Shown: in pieces, positions 46,394 to 56,287 of the stretch | Numbering within the stretch: position 1 is the stretch's first letter | How the letters are laid out: each line of letters opens with the position of its first letter | NCBI RefSeq assembly: GCF_000300275.1 | Contig: NZ_AMRN01000005.1 | Coordinates: forward strand, 248,001 to 312,000 | DNA length: 64,000 nucleotides | Direction: 5' to 3' | Source: Thalassospira profundimaris WP0211 | GTDB lineage: Bacteria > Pseudomonadota > Alphaproteobacteria > Rhodospirillales > Thalassospiraceae | Program-made: the position numbers and the translations under genes | The notes under the pieces: generated by a model | What the model saw: the letters and a program-made list of their open reading frames with translations, nothing else | What the model was told of the DNA's origin: nothing | Databases searched by the model: none

Positions 46394-47803
46394 TTAGCCG
46401 CTGTAGTACATGTCGAATTCGACCGGGTGCGGAGCCTGTTCGAAACGAACGACTTCTTCCATCTTCAGTGCGATGTATGCGTCGATCAGGTCGTCGGTCA
46501 TCACATCGCCTTTTTTCAGGAATTCGCGGTCTGCATCGAGGCTGTCGAGAGCTTCGTGCAGCGAACGGCAAACGGTCGGAACTTCTTTGAGCTCTTCCGG
46601 CGGAAGGTCATAGAGGTTTTTGTCCATTGCTTCGCCCGGGTGGATCTTGTTCTCGATACCGTCAAGGCCAGCCATCAGCATTGCAGAGAATGCGAGATAC
46701 GGGTTGGCAAGGGCATCCGGGAAGCGGATCTCAACGCGTTTGCCTTTCGGAGACGCGGTGTACGGGATACGGCAGGAAGCAGAACGGTTACGTGCAGAAT
46801 ATGCCAGCAGAACCGGTGCTTCGAAGCCCGGGACCAGACGCTTGTAAGAGTTGGTCGTCGGGTTGGTGAAGGCGTTCAGAGCTTTGGCGTGCTTGATGAT
46901 ACCGCCGATGTAGTACAGAGCGGTTTCAGAAAGATCCGCATAGCCATTGCCAGCAAACAGCGGCTTGCCTTCGTGCCAGATCGACTGGTGGGTGTGCATG
47001 CCCGAGCCGTTGTCACCGAAGATCGGTTTCGGCATGAAGGTTGCGGTTTTGCCATACTGGTGTGCAACCATGTGGATGCAGTATTTGTAAACCTGAACCG
47101 CGTCAGCATGTTCGATCAGGGTGCCGAATGCGATACCCAGTTCGTGCTGCGACGGAGCAACTTCGTGGTGGTGCTTCTCGCAACGCACGCCCATTTCGTT
47201 GATGTAGTTGACCATTTCGGCACGGATGTCGTTTGCCGAGTCAACCGGCGGTACCGGGAAGTAACCACCCTTCGGACCCGGACGGTGGCCGCGGTTGCCG
47301 CCTTCGAATTCGGTGCCGGTGTTGTACGGACCTTCTTCGGAGTCAAGCGCGTAAGCCATGCTCTCCTGCGAGGTGCTCCAACGAACGTCGTCGAACATGA
47401 AGAATTCCGGCTCTGCGCCGAAATATGCGGTGTCGCCGATACCAGCGGACTTCATGTATGCCAGTGCGCGTTTCGCGGTCGAACGCGGGCAACGCTCGTA
47501 ACCCTGGCCGGTTGCCGGTTCGATAACGTCACAAACAAGGATCAGGGTCGGCTGCGCGGTGAACGGATCAACAACGGCGGTCGACGGATCCGGCATCAGG
47601 ATCATGTCGGATTCGTTGATTTCTTTCCAACCGGAGATCGACGAACCGTCGAACATGATGCCGTCAACAAAGACGTCTTCGTCGATGGTGCAGATATCCT
47701 GTGCGGTGTGCTGCCATTTACCTTTGGTATCGGTAAAGCGCAGATCGACAAACTGGATGCCTTTTTCTTTGATCAGATTAAGTACAGAAGCAGCGTCAGA
47801 CAT
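46394..47803 (-). CDS. glnA: Glutamine synthetase, type I
   Basis: 469 aa, family length. Makes glutamine from glutamate, ammonia and ATP; dodecamer in the cytoplasm. Motifs: [21 protein letters not shown] (family pattern), [16 protein letters not shown] (ATP site), NRSASCRIP, and the adenylylation tyrosine in [10 protein letters not shown], so it is a GSI-beta enzyme controlled by GlnE. Follows glnB in one operon, 62 bases apart. A 463-codon open frame lies antisense to it and is only a codon-bias shadow. Confidence 0.97.
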   Translation of the reverse strand: MSDAASVLNLIKEKGIQFVDLRFTDTKGKWQHTAQDICTIDEDVFVDGIMFDGSSISGWKEINESDMILMPDPSTAVVDPFTAQPTLILVCDVIEPATGQGYERCPRSTAKRALAYMKSAGIGDTAYFGAEPEFFMFDDVRWSTSQESMAYALDSEEGPYNTGTEFEGGNRGHRPGPKGGYFPVPPVDSANDIRAEMVNYINEMGVRCEKHHHEVAPSQHELGIAFGTLIEHADAVQVYKYCIHMVAHQYGKTATFMPKPIFGDNGSGMHTHQSIWHEGKPLFAGNGYADLSETALYYIGGIIKHAKALNAFTNPTTNSYKRLVPGFEAPVLLAYSARNRSASCRIPYTASPKGKRVEIRFPDALANPYLAFSAMLMAGLDGIENKIHPGEAMDKNLYDLPPEELKEVPTVCRSLHEALDSLDADREFLKKGDVMTDDLIDAYIALKMEEVVRFEQAPHPVEFDMYYSG

Positions 47804-47865
47804 GATGCAACCCTTTAAAACTCATAAACAGTTACCGTATGGTGTTCAACGAAAGGCGTGACCGA

Positions 47866-48270
<405 letters not shown>

Positions 48271-48271
48271 C

Positions 48272-48290
48272 TATTGCACGGACCATGCCA
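48272..48290 (-). promoter_or_regulatory. Sigma54-like promoter of glnBA
   Basis: On the minus strand TGGCAT-N5-GTGCAA matches the -24/-12 pattern TGGCAC-N5-TTGCW with the GG and GC at correct spacing and one mismatch at the -12 box. It lies 68 bases before the glnB start. Nitrogen-regulated glnBA transcription by NtrC is expected for the class, but I see no clear NtrC palindrome in the rest of the 404-base gap (48205..48608), which otherwise contains nothing I can name. Confidence 0.5.
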
Positions 48291-48608
48291 GTTTTCACCG
48301 GCAACGGCATTCTAAGGATTCTCTGTGCGAAAACCCAGCAAAACCCATGAAATTTTTAAGATTTTCTGGTTTGCTGGTGACTGTGTTTTAGGCAAGATGT
48401 TCAAAAAATATGCAAACACCCTGTTTGGAGGGCAGGCAGGCAGGTTCAAACCTCTCCGGGCTTGCCATTCCGGGGCCATCATGCGACAGGATTTGCTATG
48501 CAAGGGTGTGGTCGGGCACAAAAATTATACCCGATGACCGGGACTCGACTGACCATGATACGACCGGGGCCACCATCCGGTGAACGACCATAATATAAAG
48601 GACGCCTC

Positions 48609-49781
48609 ATGACCGAATTCGTCGGCAATCCGCTTTTCGCTTCGGGCGGGATCACGATCTTCGAAGTGATGAACGAACTGGCCCAGAAACATAAGGCCAT
48701 CAATCTGGGGCAAGGTGCGCCGGATGAAGATGGCCCGGCCGATATTCGCGAAGCCGCCGCCAGGGCATTGATGGAACTGTCCAACCAGTATCCGCCGCTG
48801 GCTGGTGTGCCCGAGCTGCTTCAGGCCGTTGCCGACCACAATAAACGGTTTTATGGCATCGAGGTTGATCCGAAAAAAGAAGTGCTGGTTTCCGTTGGTG
48901 CGACCGAGGGGTTGGCCGATGTGATTCTTGGTCTGGTCGCGCCCGGTGATGAAGTCATCCTGATTGAACCGCTTTATGACAGCTACCTTCCGATGGTGAA
49001 GCTGGCGGGCGGCATTCCCAAGCTGGTGCGCGTTACCCCGCCGCACTGGGAATTGCCACGCGAAGAACTGGCGGCGGCCTTTTCGGAAAAAACCAAGCTG
49101 ATCCTGCTGAATTCGCCGCAGAACCCGTGCTCGAAGGTTTATGGTGATGATGAGCTGCAATTCATTGCCGATCTGTGCATCAAGCATGATGTGATTGCGC
49201 TCTGTGACGAGGTTTATGAACACCTGGTCTTTGACGGGCGCAAGCACAAACCGTTGATGACGTTCCCGGGTATGCATGAACGCACCGTGCGCATCGGATC
49301 GGCAGGCAAGACTTTCTCGCTGACTGGCTGGAAGATTGGCTATATCACGGCTTGTGCCAAACTGATGGAGCCGATCAAGAAGGCGCATCAGTTCCTTGTC
49401 TTTACCGTCGCACCCGATCTGCAACATGGTGTGGCCTATGGCCTTAACAAGGATGATGCCTATTTCGAAAACTTCACCGCCGAAATGCAGGCCAAGCGTG
49501 ATTACCTGATGAAGGGGCTTAAGGAAGTCGGATTTGACGTCCTTGATTCGCAGGGCACCTATTTCATCACCTGCGATTTCCGCCCGCTTGGCTATGATTG
49601 CGACGATGTCGAGTTCTGCCAGATCATGATCAAGGAAGCCGGCGTGGTCGCCATCCCGGTATCGGCCTTCTATCAGGGCGAAGATGGCGGTGTGCGCAAC
49701 TTTGTGCGGTTCTGCTTCTGCAAGGACGAAGCCAAAATGGCCGACGCGATTGCGCGCATGAAAAAGGCGTTTGCGAAGTAA
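48609..49781 (+). CDS. Class I/II pyridoxal-phosphate aminotransferase
   Basis: 390 aa. Fold-type I aminotransferase: INLGQGAPDEDGP, VLVSVGATEGL, LNSPQNPCSKVY (variant of the NP-x-NP-TG motif), ALCDEVYEHLVF, and the Schiff-base lysine in GSAGKTFSLTGWKIGY. Most like methionine/kynurenine aminotransferases (YbdL group). Substrate could be Met, aromatic amino acids or kynurenine. AAAGGA ribosome site. Convergent with the rhodanese gene. Confidence 0.88.
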   Translation: MTEFVGNPLFASGGITIFEVMNELAQKHKAINLGQGAPDEDGPADIREAAARALMELSNQYPPLAGVPELLQAVADHNKRFYGIEVDPKKEVLVSVGATEGLADVILGLVAPGDEVILIEPLYDSYLPMVKLAGGIPKLVRVTPPHWELPREELAAAFSEKTKLILLNSPQNPCSKVYGDDELQFIADLCIKHDVIALCDEVYEHLVFDGRKHKPLMTFPGMHERTVRIGSAGKTFSLTGWKIGYITACAKLMEPIKKAHQFLVFTVAPDLQHGVAYGLNKDDAYFENFTAEMQAKRDYLMKGLKEVGFDVLDSQGTYFITCDFRPLGYDCDDVEFCQIMIKEAGVVAIPVSAFYQGEDGGVRNFVRFCFCKDEAKMADAIARMKKAFAK

Positions 49782-49814
49782 GCCGTGCACGCAAAACAAG
49801 GCATTTGAAAGAAC

Positions 49815-49847
49815 ATCGGGCCGACATGTAAATGTCGGCCCGATTTG
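49815..49847. terminator. Bidirectional terminator
   Basis: Thirteen-pair stem ATCGGGCCGACAT / ATGTCGGCCCGAT, loop GTAA, between the aminotransferase and the convergent rhodanese gene. Confidence 0.8.
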
Positions 49848-49867
49848 GTTGCGCGAGTAGGATAGTC

Positions 49868-50218
49868 TCAGGCCGTTTGTTTAAGTGTGCCCTGTCCCTG
49901 AAGCGGCAAGCCCGCCTCGCGCCAGTCATTCTTGCCTTCGTGATAATCGCGCACATTGCTGTAGCCAAGTTTGGTCAGGGCCATCTGGGCAATGCCGGAA
50001 TTCTTGCACGGGCCACTGGCGCAATAGACAACAATCGGTGCATCCAGATCGGGCAGGATCTGTTTGATGCCCTCATCAATCGCATCATGTGGAATGTTGA
50101 TCGCACCGGGCAGGTGGGCATCAACATAATACCGCGCCGGAAGTGCTTCGATCAGGGTCGGGGCAGTGGCGGTGCCAAGGGCGGCCTTAAGCTCGTCACG
50201 GGTAATGGTTCTGGTCAT
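49868..50218 (-). CDS. Rhodanese-like single-domain sulfurtransferase
   Basis: 116 aa from ATG 50218 with GGAG nine bases upstream. The in-frame extension to 50437 overlaps the divergent LysR gene and lacks family character. GAINIPHD and the active-site loop VVYCASGPCKNS hold the catalytic Cys. Probably moves sulfane sulfur or detoxifies cyanide/sulfide; unknown acceptor. Divergent from a LysR gene that may control it. Confidence 0.85.
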   Translation of the reverse strand: MTRTITRDELKAALGTATAPTLIEALPARYYVDAHLPGAINIPHDAIDEGIKQILPDLDAPIVVYCASGPCKNSGIAQMALTKLGYSNVRDYHEGKNDWREAGLPLQGQGTLKQTA

Positions 50219-50354
50219 TTTCCAATCTCCATCAGGAATATCGTTGGTTGATGGGATCAGTATTGATGTGCGTTTGAGCGAAGTAAATTTGCGATAAATC
50301 GAATTGTATGTGCAATAATGCGAATGATCAGATGGCGCGTTCGGAGGATTGCAC

Positions 50355-51224
50355 ATGCTGGAATGGGATGATTTGAAACTGGTGCTGGCGGTGGGGCGGG
50401 CGCGCAGCATCACGCAGGCTGCCAGACAAACCGGCATTCACCATTCCACGCTGTTTCGCCGCATGGCTGATATTGAAAGTCGCATCGGTGCCAACCTGTT
50501 TGAGCGACAGAAGGGTGATTATCAACCAACGCCAGCGGGATTGGCGGCCATCGAAACCGCGGAAAAGCTTGAAGCCGAAATGGCCGTGCTTGCCCGAACG
50601 CTGGCCGGACAGGATATCCGCCCATCAGGCACGGTGCGCCTGACCACGACCGATACGTTGCTTCATGCCGTGCTGGCAGATGATCTGGCGGCGTTTGCGC
50701 AGGCCTATCCGGAAATTACCGTGCAGGTCGTGACCGACAACCGGTTTTATGATCTCAACCGTCACGATGCAGACATCGCCATCCGGCCCAGCAATGCGCC
50801 CAATGAAAATCTGGTCGGGCGGCAAATTGCCCCGATCCGGTCGGTGGTTTGTGCGGCAAAGGGCATGGGGGATCCCAAGAATGGCGATGGGCCATGGATT
50901 ACCTGTGATGAAAGCCTTGCTCATATCAAGGCCGCCCAGTGGCGCGACAAACATTTTCATGATCAGCATGTCGTGATGCGCAGCAATTCACTTTTGAATG
51001 TGGCGCGGTTGGTGAATGCCGGGGCGGGTTATGCGGTTCTGCCGATGTTCCTTGCCGGGGCATTTGACAATATCGCGATCCTTGGTGACGCGATTGACGG
51101 GCTTGATAATGATCTTTGGATGCTGATGCACCGCGATCTTAAAGCCGTGCCGCGCGTTCGGGCCTTCAACGACTTTATGTTCCCGCGGCTCAAGGCCAAA
51201 TCCGCCCTGTTTGCCGGCGCGTGA
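50355..51224 (+). CDS. LysR-family transcriptional regulator
   Basis: 289 aa from ATG 50355, GGAGG seven bases upstream. N-terminal HTH WDDLKLVLAVGRARSITQAARQ and HHSTLFRRMADIE, followed by the LysR effector domain (GTVRLTTTDTLLHAVLAD). The 136-base shared promoter region with the rhodanese gene contains T-rich AT-rich half-sites but no single clear T-N11-A box. Confidence 0.9.
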   Translation: MLEWDDLKLVLAVGRARSITQAARQTGIHHSTLFRRMADIESRIGANLFERQKGDYQPTPAGLAAIETAEKLEAEMAVLARTLAGQDIRPSGTVRLTTTDTLLHAVLADDLAAFAQAYPEITVQVVTDNRFYDLNRHDADIAIRPSNAPNENLVGRQIAPIRSVVCAAKGMGDPKNGDGPWITCDESLAHIKAAQWRDKHFHDQHVVMRSNSLLNVARLVNAGAGYAVLPMFLAGAFDNIAILGDAIDGLDNDLWMLMHRDLKAVPRVRAFNDFMFPRLKAKSALFAGA

Positions 51225-51230
51225 TTGGCC

Positions 51231-51264
51231 AAAGAAAAAGCCGGGTTTTCCCGGCTTTTTCTTT
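51231..51264. terminator. Bidirectional terminator
   Basis: Perfect 15-pair stem AAAGAAAAAGCCGGG / CCCGGCTTTTTCTTT with TTTT loop between the convergent LysR and oxidoreductase genes. Confidence 0.85.
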
Positions 51265-51285
51265 GAGTATCGGCAAGACGAATGA

Positions 51286-52287
51286 TCAGGATTTGACCAT
51301 TTCCCAGCTGCCGGTTTTGGCAGAGCGGGCAAATGCATCCAAAATCTGCATATTGGCAATTGCATCTTCAATCGGATAATCGACCGGGCTTTCACCAGCA
51401 AATATCGCTGTCGCGGCTTCACCCTGCAGGGTGTATTGGTTGCAGACCGGGAATTTGATTTCACGCGCGTCGTCAAAGCCCGGCTGTTTTTGACCGGCAA
51501 CGCGAATGACCGCTTCGTTTTCCGGCACGGCATTGAACGGCATCAGGATTTCAATCCGGCCTTCCGTGCCAAGGATATGCACGCGCTGAACAGCAGCCGA
51601 TTGTGTGCCGCAGACAAAGCTTGCCTGCAGGCCGGATCCGAAATCAAGCATGCCAGATACCAAACGGTCGGTTCCGAATTTCGGGTCCTTGTCCATTAGC
51701 GACACGACGCGGACGGGCTCCTTGCCGGTGATAAAGCGCGGGCCGACAATGCAATAGCACCCGATATCAAGCAATCCGCCGCCGCCAATGTCCTTCTTAT
51801 TGCGGACATTGTTCGGATCGGCATTGAAATAGGTAAAGATGCTTTGCACCGTGGTGAGCGTGCCGATCTGACCACTTTCGACGATTTTGCGGGCTTCCAG
51901 CCATTGCGGATGATGGCGGACCATAAAGGCCTCAAGCACTTGCTTGCCGCTTTTGTCGCGGGCGCTGATCAGGCGTTTGGCATCTTCGGTATCAAGGCCG
52001 ATCGGCTTTTCACACAGCACATGCTTTCCGGCCTCAAGCGCCTTTATCGTCCATTCGACATGTAAATGGTTGGGCAGGGGGTTATAGATCGCCTCGATTG
52101 ACGGATCAGCCAGCAGTTCTTCATACGAACCATAGGCGCGCGGAATGCGCATGTTTTCAGCGACCTCACGGGTCTTTTCAAGATCACGACCGGCAATCGC
52201 AAGGATTTCAAGCTGATCGCTTTCCTGCATGGCCGGGATGACCTTTTCCGTGCCGATCTTGGCGGTGCTAAGGATGCCCCACTTCAT
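51286..52287 (-). CDS. Gfo/Idh/MocA-family oxidoreductase
   Basis: 333 aa. N-terminal Rossmann domain (WGILSTAKIGTEKVIPAM, EKPIGLDTEDA with the conserved EKP), then the GFO/IDH C-terminal domain (GGGGLLDIGCYCI). NAD(P)-dependent dehydrogenase of a sugar or related polyol; closest in appearance to xylose/glucose dehydrogenase-like members. Monocistronic. Confidence 0.88.
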   Translation of the reverse strand: MKWGILSTAKIGTEKVIPAMQESDQLEILAIAGRDLEKTREVAENMRIPRAYGSYEELLADPSIEAIYNPLPNHLHVEWTIKALEAGKHVLCEKPIGLDTEDAKRLISARDKSGKQVLEAFMVRHHPQWLEARKIVESGQIGTLTTVQSIFTYFNADPNNVRNKKDIGGGGLLDIGCYCIVGPRFITGKEPVRVVSLMDKDPKFGTDRLVSGMLDFGSGLQASFVCGTQSAAVQRVHILGTEGRIEILMPFNAVPENEAVIRVAGQKQPGFDDAREIKFPVCNQYTLQGEAATAIFAGESPVDYPIEDAIANMQILDAFARSAKTGSWEMVKS

Positions 52288-52573
52288 TCCGATACTCCGT
52301 CTGTTTTTCTATTATTTGGCCGTTTCCATGCCAAGGCAGGCAAGCAACCCTTTATATATGGTGTCTTGGTAACCTGCATTTGTGGCAATAGCCTGTTATT
52401 GAACTGAACTAATTAAGTCATTTGTCTTCACATGCAAGTTGCTCTGACGGGTAGGAGGCGGGATTTGTGTTATCAATGCTGCGTGTTTGATCGTCACAGA
52501 ATGCTCAAGCCCGCAAAAATCGGTGCTTTGAACAACTTGGCGGAAATCGGGCTAAAAAATTGAAAATATGCGC

Positions 52574-52602
52574 TTGACGTTGCGGGCCTCGGGCCATATA
52601 AA
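52574..52602 (+). promoter_or_regulatory. Sigma70 promoter of tRNA-His
   Basis: TTGACG at 52574..52579, 17-base spacer, TATAAA at 52597..52602, about 15 bases before the tRNA. The gap 52288..52573 has no other visible feature. Confidence 0.65.
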
Positions 52603-52617
52603 CCGCGCCACACGATG

Positions 52618-52694
52618 GCGGGTGTAGCTCAGGTGGTTAGAGCACCAGTTTGTGGCACTGGGGGCCGTGGGTTCAAGTCCCATCACTCGCCCCA
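52618..52694 (+). tRNA. tRNA-His (GTG)
   Basis: 77 bases with encoded CCA; a G at 52617 can serve as G-1, pairing with C73, the identity element of tRNA-His. Acceptor GCGGGTG/CACTCGC, anticodon stem CCAGT/ACTGG, loop TTGTGGC (anticodon GTG). Its 3' end and 30 bases of downstream sequence recur at 56288..56333. Confidence 0.94.
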
Positions 52695-52724
52695 TTTGTG
52701 AAAAGGTCAGGCAGAAATGCCTGG
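52679..52724 (+). repeat. Direct repeat copy 1 (tRNA-His 3' end plus flank)
   Basis: Sixteen bases CCCATCACTCGCCCCA ending at the CCA, followed by TGTGAAAAGGTCAG, CAGAAAT and CTGG, which are shared with 56288..56333 except a few changes. This copy has the intact terminator hairpin. Confidence 0.75.
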
Positions 52725-52730
52725 CCTTTT
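52701..52730 (+). terminator. Terminator of tRNA-His
   Basis: Thirteen-pair stem AAAAGGTCAGGCA / TGCCTGGCCTTTT, GAAA loop, ending in Ts. Confidence 0.8.
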
Positions 52731-52828
52731 GTCTTTTACGCGCATTTTTGCCGCGGCCCCGGTTGCCTTTGGCGGGTGATCGACTAGACTGCCCGAAAAT
52801 ATCAATGTTCGGGGCGATATGGGGCGGC

Positions 52829-55009
52829 ATGGCGAAGCTCAAAGTTGATCAGGCAATGAAGCGCGCAAAGGCGCATATGCGTAAAGGCGAAATGGCCGAG
52901 GCGCGCGCACTTTATGAAGCCATCCTTGCCGATTATCCCAAAAACGAACGGGTCAAAACGGCCCTTGCCGAACTCAGCGGCCCAGTGAAGGTTGCAGCGC
53001 CTGCAAAGGGGGCTGCGTCTGGTGCGGCAGAGCCACCGGCCGAGGTGTTTGTCAAACTTTCGCAAGCCTATCAGGCCGGTCGTTTGCAAGATGTGCATGC
53101 CATGACCGGCCAGCTTTTGGGTCAGTATGGTAATTCCGGCAAGCTTTGGAACTTCCGTGCCGCGGTGAGCAGCAATCTGAACCTGCTTTCCGATGCCGAG
53201 CAGGCCTTGCGAAACGTTGTCCGCCTGCAGCCCGATATGGTGGCGGCCAAAAGCAACCTTGGGGTCATTCTGGAACGTCTGGGCAAGCTGGATGAGGCAG
53301 AGGAATGCTATCGCGCGGTGATCGCGCGCACCCCCGAGTTCGCCGAGGCGCATAACAATCTGGGCAATATCCTTAAGAGTGCCGGCAAGCTTGCAGAGGC
53401 GCAAGCCTGTTACCTGAACGCCATTGCGCGCAAGGCCGATTATGTTGACGCGCACTATAACCTTGCCAATACGCTGCGCGAACGTGACCTGCTTGAAGAC
53501 GCCAAGCAGCAATATTTCAAGACGCTCAAGCTGCAACCGAAATTGGCCGAGGCCTGGTACGGGCTCGGTCAAACCATGGCCGCCCTTAAATCCCTGCCAG
53601 AGGCGGTTGAGGCCTATCAACGTGCACTTGCGGTCAAGCCGGGCTATGTCCCGGCCATGGTCGAACAATTGCGCGAACAAAGCCATCTGTGCGACTGGCG
53701 GGCGTGTGATCTGTTTGCGCAACATGCCGCTCAGCTTGGCATCACGGGCGATGCGGCCCTGCCATTCCCGCTTCTGCCGTTTGAAGATAACCCGGCCCAT
53801 CAGCTTGCCCGGTCGCGCAACTTTGCCAAAAGCCTGTTGCCGCCAGCAGCCCCGGTTTCAACGATCAAGCCAACTTCGCCAGAAGGCCGCAAAATCCAGC
53901 TTGGCTATTTCTCGGCCGATTTTCATGATCACGCGACCATGTTCCTGATGGCAGGCATTTTGCGCCATCATGACAGATCAAAGTTCGAAATCTTCGTGTT
54001 CAGCTATGGCAAGAACAAGGATGGCGCACAGCGCGATCAGGTGCTTGATAACGTTGATCAGTTCTTTGACGTGCGCGATATGTCCGATGGCGATCTGATC
54101 ACGCTTGCGCGGGGGCAAAACCTTGATATCGCCATTGATCTCAAGGGCTATACCCGCGATAGCCGTCTGGAGCCGTTTGCCGCCCGTCTGGCACCGCTGC
54201 AGATCAGCTATCTTGGCTATCCCGGTACGCTTGGATGCGATTTCATCGACTATATCGTCGCCGACCCGGTGGTTGTTCCGCCCGAACAGCGCAGCGGCTA
54301 TCACGAGAAGATCATTTATCTTCCTGATTGCTATCAGCCCAATGACAATACCCGTGAAATTTCGGCAAATGCGATGACGCGCGCGGAGCTCGGCCTGCCC
54401 GAGGATGGCTTTGTGTTTTGTTGTCTCAACAACAATTACAAAATCATGCCAACTGAATTTGCCATCTGGATGCGGGTAATGGCGAAGGTTGAGGGCAGCG
54501 TGCTCTGGCTTTGGTGCAATAATGATGTCGCCAAGGAAAACTTGCGCGCGGCGGCGGAAAAGCAGGGTATCTCGGGGGATCGGTTGATCTTTGCCGGTTA
54601 CATGCCGCAATCCGAACATCTCGCTCGCCTGCGCCATGCCGATCTGTTTATCGATACCTTCCATGTCAACGCCCATACGACCGCCAGCGACGCGCTTTGG
54701 GCCGGATTGCCGGTGGTGACACTGGCCGGGAAACAGTTTGCCGCCCGCGTTGCCGCCAGCCTGCTTTCGGCTGTTGGCCTGCGGGAGCTGATCTCCGAGA
54801 CGCCAGAGGCCTATGAGGAACTCATCCTCAAGCTCGCACAAAATCCGGACATGCTGTCCGATATCCGCACCAAACTTGCCGCCAACCGCCAGATCAAGCC
54901 TCTGTTTGATACCGAGGGCTACACGCGCGGGTTTGAGCAGGGGCTGGAACGTGCCTTTGCGCAAAGACTGGCAGGCGAAGCATTTTCGGATATTGCCGTG
55001 AGTGTCTAG
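52829..55009 (+). CDS. TPR and O-GlcNAc-transferase-like (SPINDLY/GT41) protein
   Basis: 726 aa from ATG 52829; ORF upstream is only frame extension through the tRNA. Residues about 70-290 are TPRs (AEAHNNLGNILKSAGKLAEA, VDAHYNLANTLRERDLLEDA). From about 360 the GT41 catalytic region: YFSADFHDHATMFL, RLAPLQISYLGYPGTLG, FVFCCLNNNYKIMP, and LFIDTFHVNAHTTASDALWAGLPVVT. Probably glycosylates TPR-recruited protein targets in the cytoplasm, with UDP-GlcNAc or UDP-sugar. Lies between the two copies of the tRNA-His end. Confidence 0.88.
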   Translation: MAKLKVDQAMKRAKAHMRKGEMAEARALYEAILADYPKNERVKTALAELSGPVKVAAPAKGAASGAAEPPAEVFVKLSQAYQAGRLQDVHAMTGQLLGQYGNSGKLWNFRAAVSSNLNLLSDAEQALRNVVRLQPDMVAAKSNLGVILERLGKLDEAEECYRAVIARTPEFAEAHNNLGNILKSAGKLAEAQACYLNAIARKADYVDAHYNLANTLRERDLLEDAKQQYFKTLKLQPKLAEAWYGLGQTMAALKSLPEAVEAYQRALAVKPGYVPAMVEQLREQSHLCDWRACDLFAQHAAQLGITGDAALPFPLLPFEDNPAHQLARSRNFAKSLLPPAAPVSTIKPTSPEGRKIQLGYFSADFHDHATMFLMAGILRHHDRSKFEIFVFSYGKNKDGAQRDQVLDNVDQFFDVRDMSDGDLITLARGQNLDIAIDLKGYTRDSRLEPFAARLAPLQISYLGYPGTLGCDFIDYIVADPVVVPPEQRSGYHEKIIYLPDCYQPNDNTREISANAMTRAELGLPEDGFVFCCLNNNYKIMPTEFAIWMRVMAKVEGSVLWLWCNNDVAKENLRAAAEKQGISGDRLIFAGYMPQSEHLARLRHADLFIDTFHVNAHTTASDALWAGLPVVTLAGKQFAARVAASLLSAVGLRELISETPEAYEELILKLAQNPDMLSDIRTKLAANRQIKPLFDTEGYTRGFEQGLERAFAQRLAGEAFSDIAVSV

Positions 55010-55026
55010 GTCCTGACCCTGGCTCA

Positions 55027-55068
55027 TGGCCCTGGCCCTGGCTCTGGCTCTGGCTCTGGCTCTGGCTC
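55027..55068 (+). repeat. Hexanucleotide tandem repeat
   Basis: Seven units of TGGCYC: two TGGCCC and then five exact TGGCTC, starting 17 bases after the stop of the GT41-like gene, with degenerate units on both sides. Not in a plausible coding frame. Confidence 0.85.
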
Positions 55069-55200
55069 CTGGCTGGGGGGCTTGTCCGATTGTGATCCGA
55101 TGTCACATTCCTGACGAATTAATTCCAGATAAGGAATATGTCTTCTGGCTTGCTTGGCTGGAAGGTTGAGTGCGCATGTGATCCCGACCGCCAAGGACTG

Positions 55201-56217
55201 ATGGATATGCCAAGCGACAGACGCCATCCGATGCTGACCCGCCGTGCCTTCTCAGTGACCCTTCTGGGTGCTATGGCCACTCCCTTTGTGGCCAGGGCCT
55301 TCGCACAAACGCCATCCGACATCCGGTCGCGAATTGCGAACATGTCCCAGCTTCATGCGATCCTGGTCCAACGCGGTGACGAGGTCATCGTTTCTGAGTC
55401 GCCGCGTGGGCCGGGCCTGGATCGGGTTGCGAACATCAAGTCCTGCTCTAAAAGCATCATCGGTCTGCTGACGGGCCATGCGATTGCACAGGGCGCGATC
55501 CCCTCGGTCGACGCCACCATCGGCGAAATCGCGCCGTCTATCATTCCAGCGGACGCCACCCCTGGTGTGGAAGATCTGACCATCGAAGATCTGGTGACGC
55601 TCAGGGCCGGGCTTGAGGGCACCTCAGGGCGTAATTACGGCGCGTGGGTCAATTCCGATAACTGGGTTTCCTTTGCGCTGCGCCGCCCGATGGTCGCAAC
55701 TCCCGGCGGGCGTATGATCTATTCCACCGGTACGACGCATATCCTTGGTGCGGTGCTTGCGGTTGCAACAGGAAAAAGTCTGCTTGCGCAGGCGCGCGAT
55801 GTTCTTGGTCAGCCGCTCGGCATTGAAATTCCGGCTTGGACACAGGATCCGCAAGGCTATTATTTCGGCGGGAACCAGATGGCGATGACACCGCGCGGGA
55901 TGTTGCGCATCGCGACCCTCATGCGGGACCAAGGCCGGTTCGATGGCGATCAGATCATCCCGGCCGACTGGATAGACCAGTCAACCCAAACCCACACACG
56001 ATCACCTTATTCGGGTCTTGCTTATGGCTATGGCTGGTTCCTGAGCCGCAGCGGCTTCATTATCGCACGTGGCTATGGTGGCCAGATCATCGCGGCACAT
56101 CCGCAAAAGAACCTGGCGGTGGCCATCACCTCTGACCCGACGTCACCCGCACGATCCGGCGGATATTTTGGGGACTTGACGGATCTACTTGAGGGGGCGG
56201 TACTTTCACTGGCCTGA
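55201..56217 (+). CDS. Serine hydrolase (beta-lactamase class C/PBP-like), Tat-exported
   Basis: 338 aa from ATG 55201 (AAGG upstream). Twin-arginine signal TRRAFSVTLLGAMATPFV followed by ARAFAQ. The beta-lactamase/transpeptidase-like fold has the SxxK motif in KSCSKSIIGLL, second motif near GRMIYSTGTTH (Y-x-T in place of Y-x-N), and a C-terminal GYGGQII in place of KTG. Probably a periplasmic esterase or peptidase of the COG1680 group rather than an antibiotic-resistance enzyme. Confidence 0.85.
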   Translation: MDMPSDRRHPMLTRRAFSVTLLGAMATPFVARAFAQTPSDIRSRIANMSQLHAILVQRGDEVIVSESPRGPGLDRVANIKSCSKSIIGLLTGHAIAQGAIPSVDATIGEIAPSIIPADATPGVEDLTIEDLVTLRAGLEGTSGRNYGAWVNSDNWVSFALRRPMVATPGGRMIYSTGTTHILGAVLAVATGKSLLAQARDVLGQPLGIEIPAWTQDPQGYYFGGNQMAMTPRGMLRIATLMRDQGRFDGDQIIPADWIDQSTQTHTRSPYSGLAYGYGWFLSRSGFIIARGYGGQIIAAHPQKNLAVAITSDPTSPARSGGYFGDLTDLLEGAVLSLA

Positions 56218-56287
56218 CAGAAGCGATAAAGAGCATGTGAAAAGCGTGGCGCGCAGGGCGGGCAGAAAAATAAATTTATCCCCTTCT

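Noticed and set aside
46427..47818. Long open frame (463 codons) antisense to glnA
   Set aside because: It is a codon-bias shadow: residues are Arg/Val/Phe-rich without family motif, while glnA is certain.
50219..50437. N-terminal extension of the rhodanese protein
   Set aside because: Overlaps the divergent LysR start and is AT-rich without homology; ATG 50218 has a ribosome site.
54894..55106. Minus-strand frame with Ser-Gln repeats over the hexanucleotide tract
   Set aside because: The repetitive peptide comes from the DNA repeat; no ribosome site and it overlaps the end of the GT41-like gene.
55201..56217. Antibiotic-resistance beta-lactamase
   Set aside because: SxxK is present, but the second and third motifs are not those of class A/C beta-lactamases; the COG1680 esterase-like group fits better.
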